Positions 5,706-5,803 of a stretch of DNA of 5,803 nucleotides are shown here, piece after piece. Where the stretch lies: the NCBI GenBank assembly GCA_027357125.1, contig DAHVVW010000146.1:1-5803 (forward strand), read 5' to 3'. A program made the position numbers and the translations under genes. This DNA comes from Clostridiales bacterium. GTDB lineage: Bacteria > Bacillota > Desulfitobacteriia > Desulfitobacteriales > Desulfitobacteriaceae. Under the pieces are notes generated by a model. The model did no database searches. It was not told the DNA's origin and saw only the letters and a list, made by a program, of their open reading frames with translations. Position 1 is the first letter of the stretch. Each line of letters begins with the position of its first letter.

Positions 5706-5803
5706 AATGTTACAGGTGCCCGCATGGGAGAATAGGGAACCGGGTGAAAATTCCCGGACGGACCCGCCACTGTAAAGGTAAGCTGTCGCCATAACCACTC
5801 CAC
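5706..5803 (+). ncRNA. Cobalamin riboswitch, 3' part outside window
   Basis: Conserved blocks of the adenosylcobalamin-type aptamer appear in order. They are AGGTGCC (5714-5720), GGGAA (5735-5739) pairing with TTCCC (5751-5755) around GGGTGAAAA, GGACCCGCCACTGT (5760-5773, including the B12 box), then AAAGGTAAGC. The window ends before the last paired region and the expression platform, so the mode of control (termination or ribosome occlusion) cannot be seen. Family members repress cobalamin synthesis or uptake genes when B12 is plentiful, and such a gene should follow just right of the window. It has its own promoter at 5652-5680. Confidence 0.93.

Overview
This window most likely comes from a low-GC Gram-positive anaerobe of the Bacillota, probably a clostridial lineage close to Desulfitobacterium or Desulfosporosinus. 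That placement is inference. It rests on strong GGAGG-type ribosome sites, a LysM-G5-M23 wall peptidase, a YtrA-type GntR/ABC operon, a small anaerobe-type cupin and a cobalamin riboswitch. There is no rRNA or other phylogenetic marker.

Positions 1-1120: the 3' part of a cell-wall peptidase gene whose start lies left of the window, closed by a hairpin. One expected zinc ligand of its M23 domain reads as Asp. Positions 1124-1934, minus strand: what looks like a collapsed sigma-factor locus. The first half of an ECF sigma factor (region 2 only) runs out of frame into the last ~187 codons of a second protein. Sigma region 4 and the front of the second protein are absent, as expected from a deletion across the gene boundary.

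Positions 2040-2601: a single-gene cupin unit. It has a CRP/FNR-family-like operator centred about 41.5 bp before the inferred transcription start, a weak -10, and a convincing intrinsic terminator.

Positions 2615-5499: a tightly packed operon of GntR regulator (YtrA type), ABC ATPase, six-helix membrane protein and a two-helix protein with a large probable outside domain. Junctions are ATGA or 23-nt overlaps, so translation is probably coupled. The promoter is near consensus. Its -10 is buried in a perfect 28-bp palindrome, a good candidate for an operator of the operon's own regulator. The arrangement suggests an inducible ABC transport or envelope-stress module; its substrate cannot be read from sequence. 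A 40-codon open frame overlaps the last stop by GTGA and may be a small gene or a remnant.

Positions 5500-5803: no clear terminator, then a three-copy 8-bp repeat, a good sigma-A-type promoter and the first ~100 nt of a cobalamin riboswitch cut by the window end. The repeat carries the same GTAC-N4-GTAC spacing as the GntR operator.

I see no proven new system. The points most worth checking are the broken sigma locus, the shared GTAC motif, the HLD variant of the M23 site and the unrecognised fourth operon protein.
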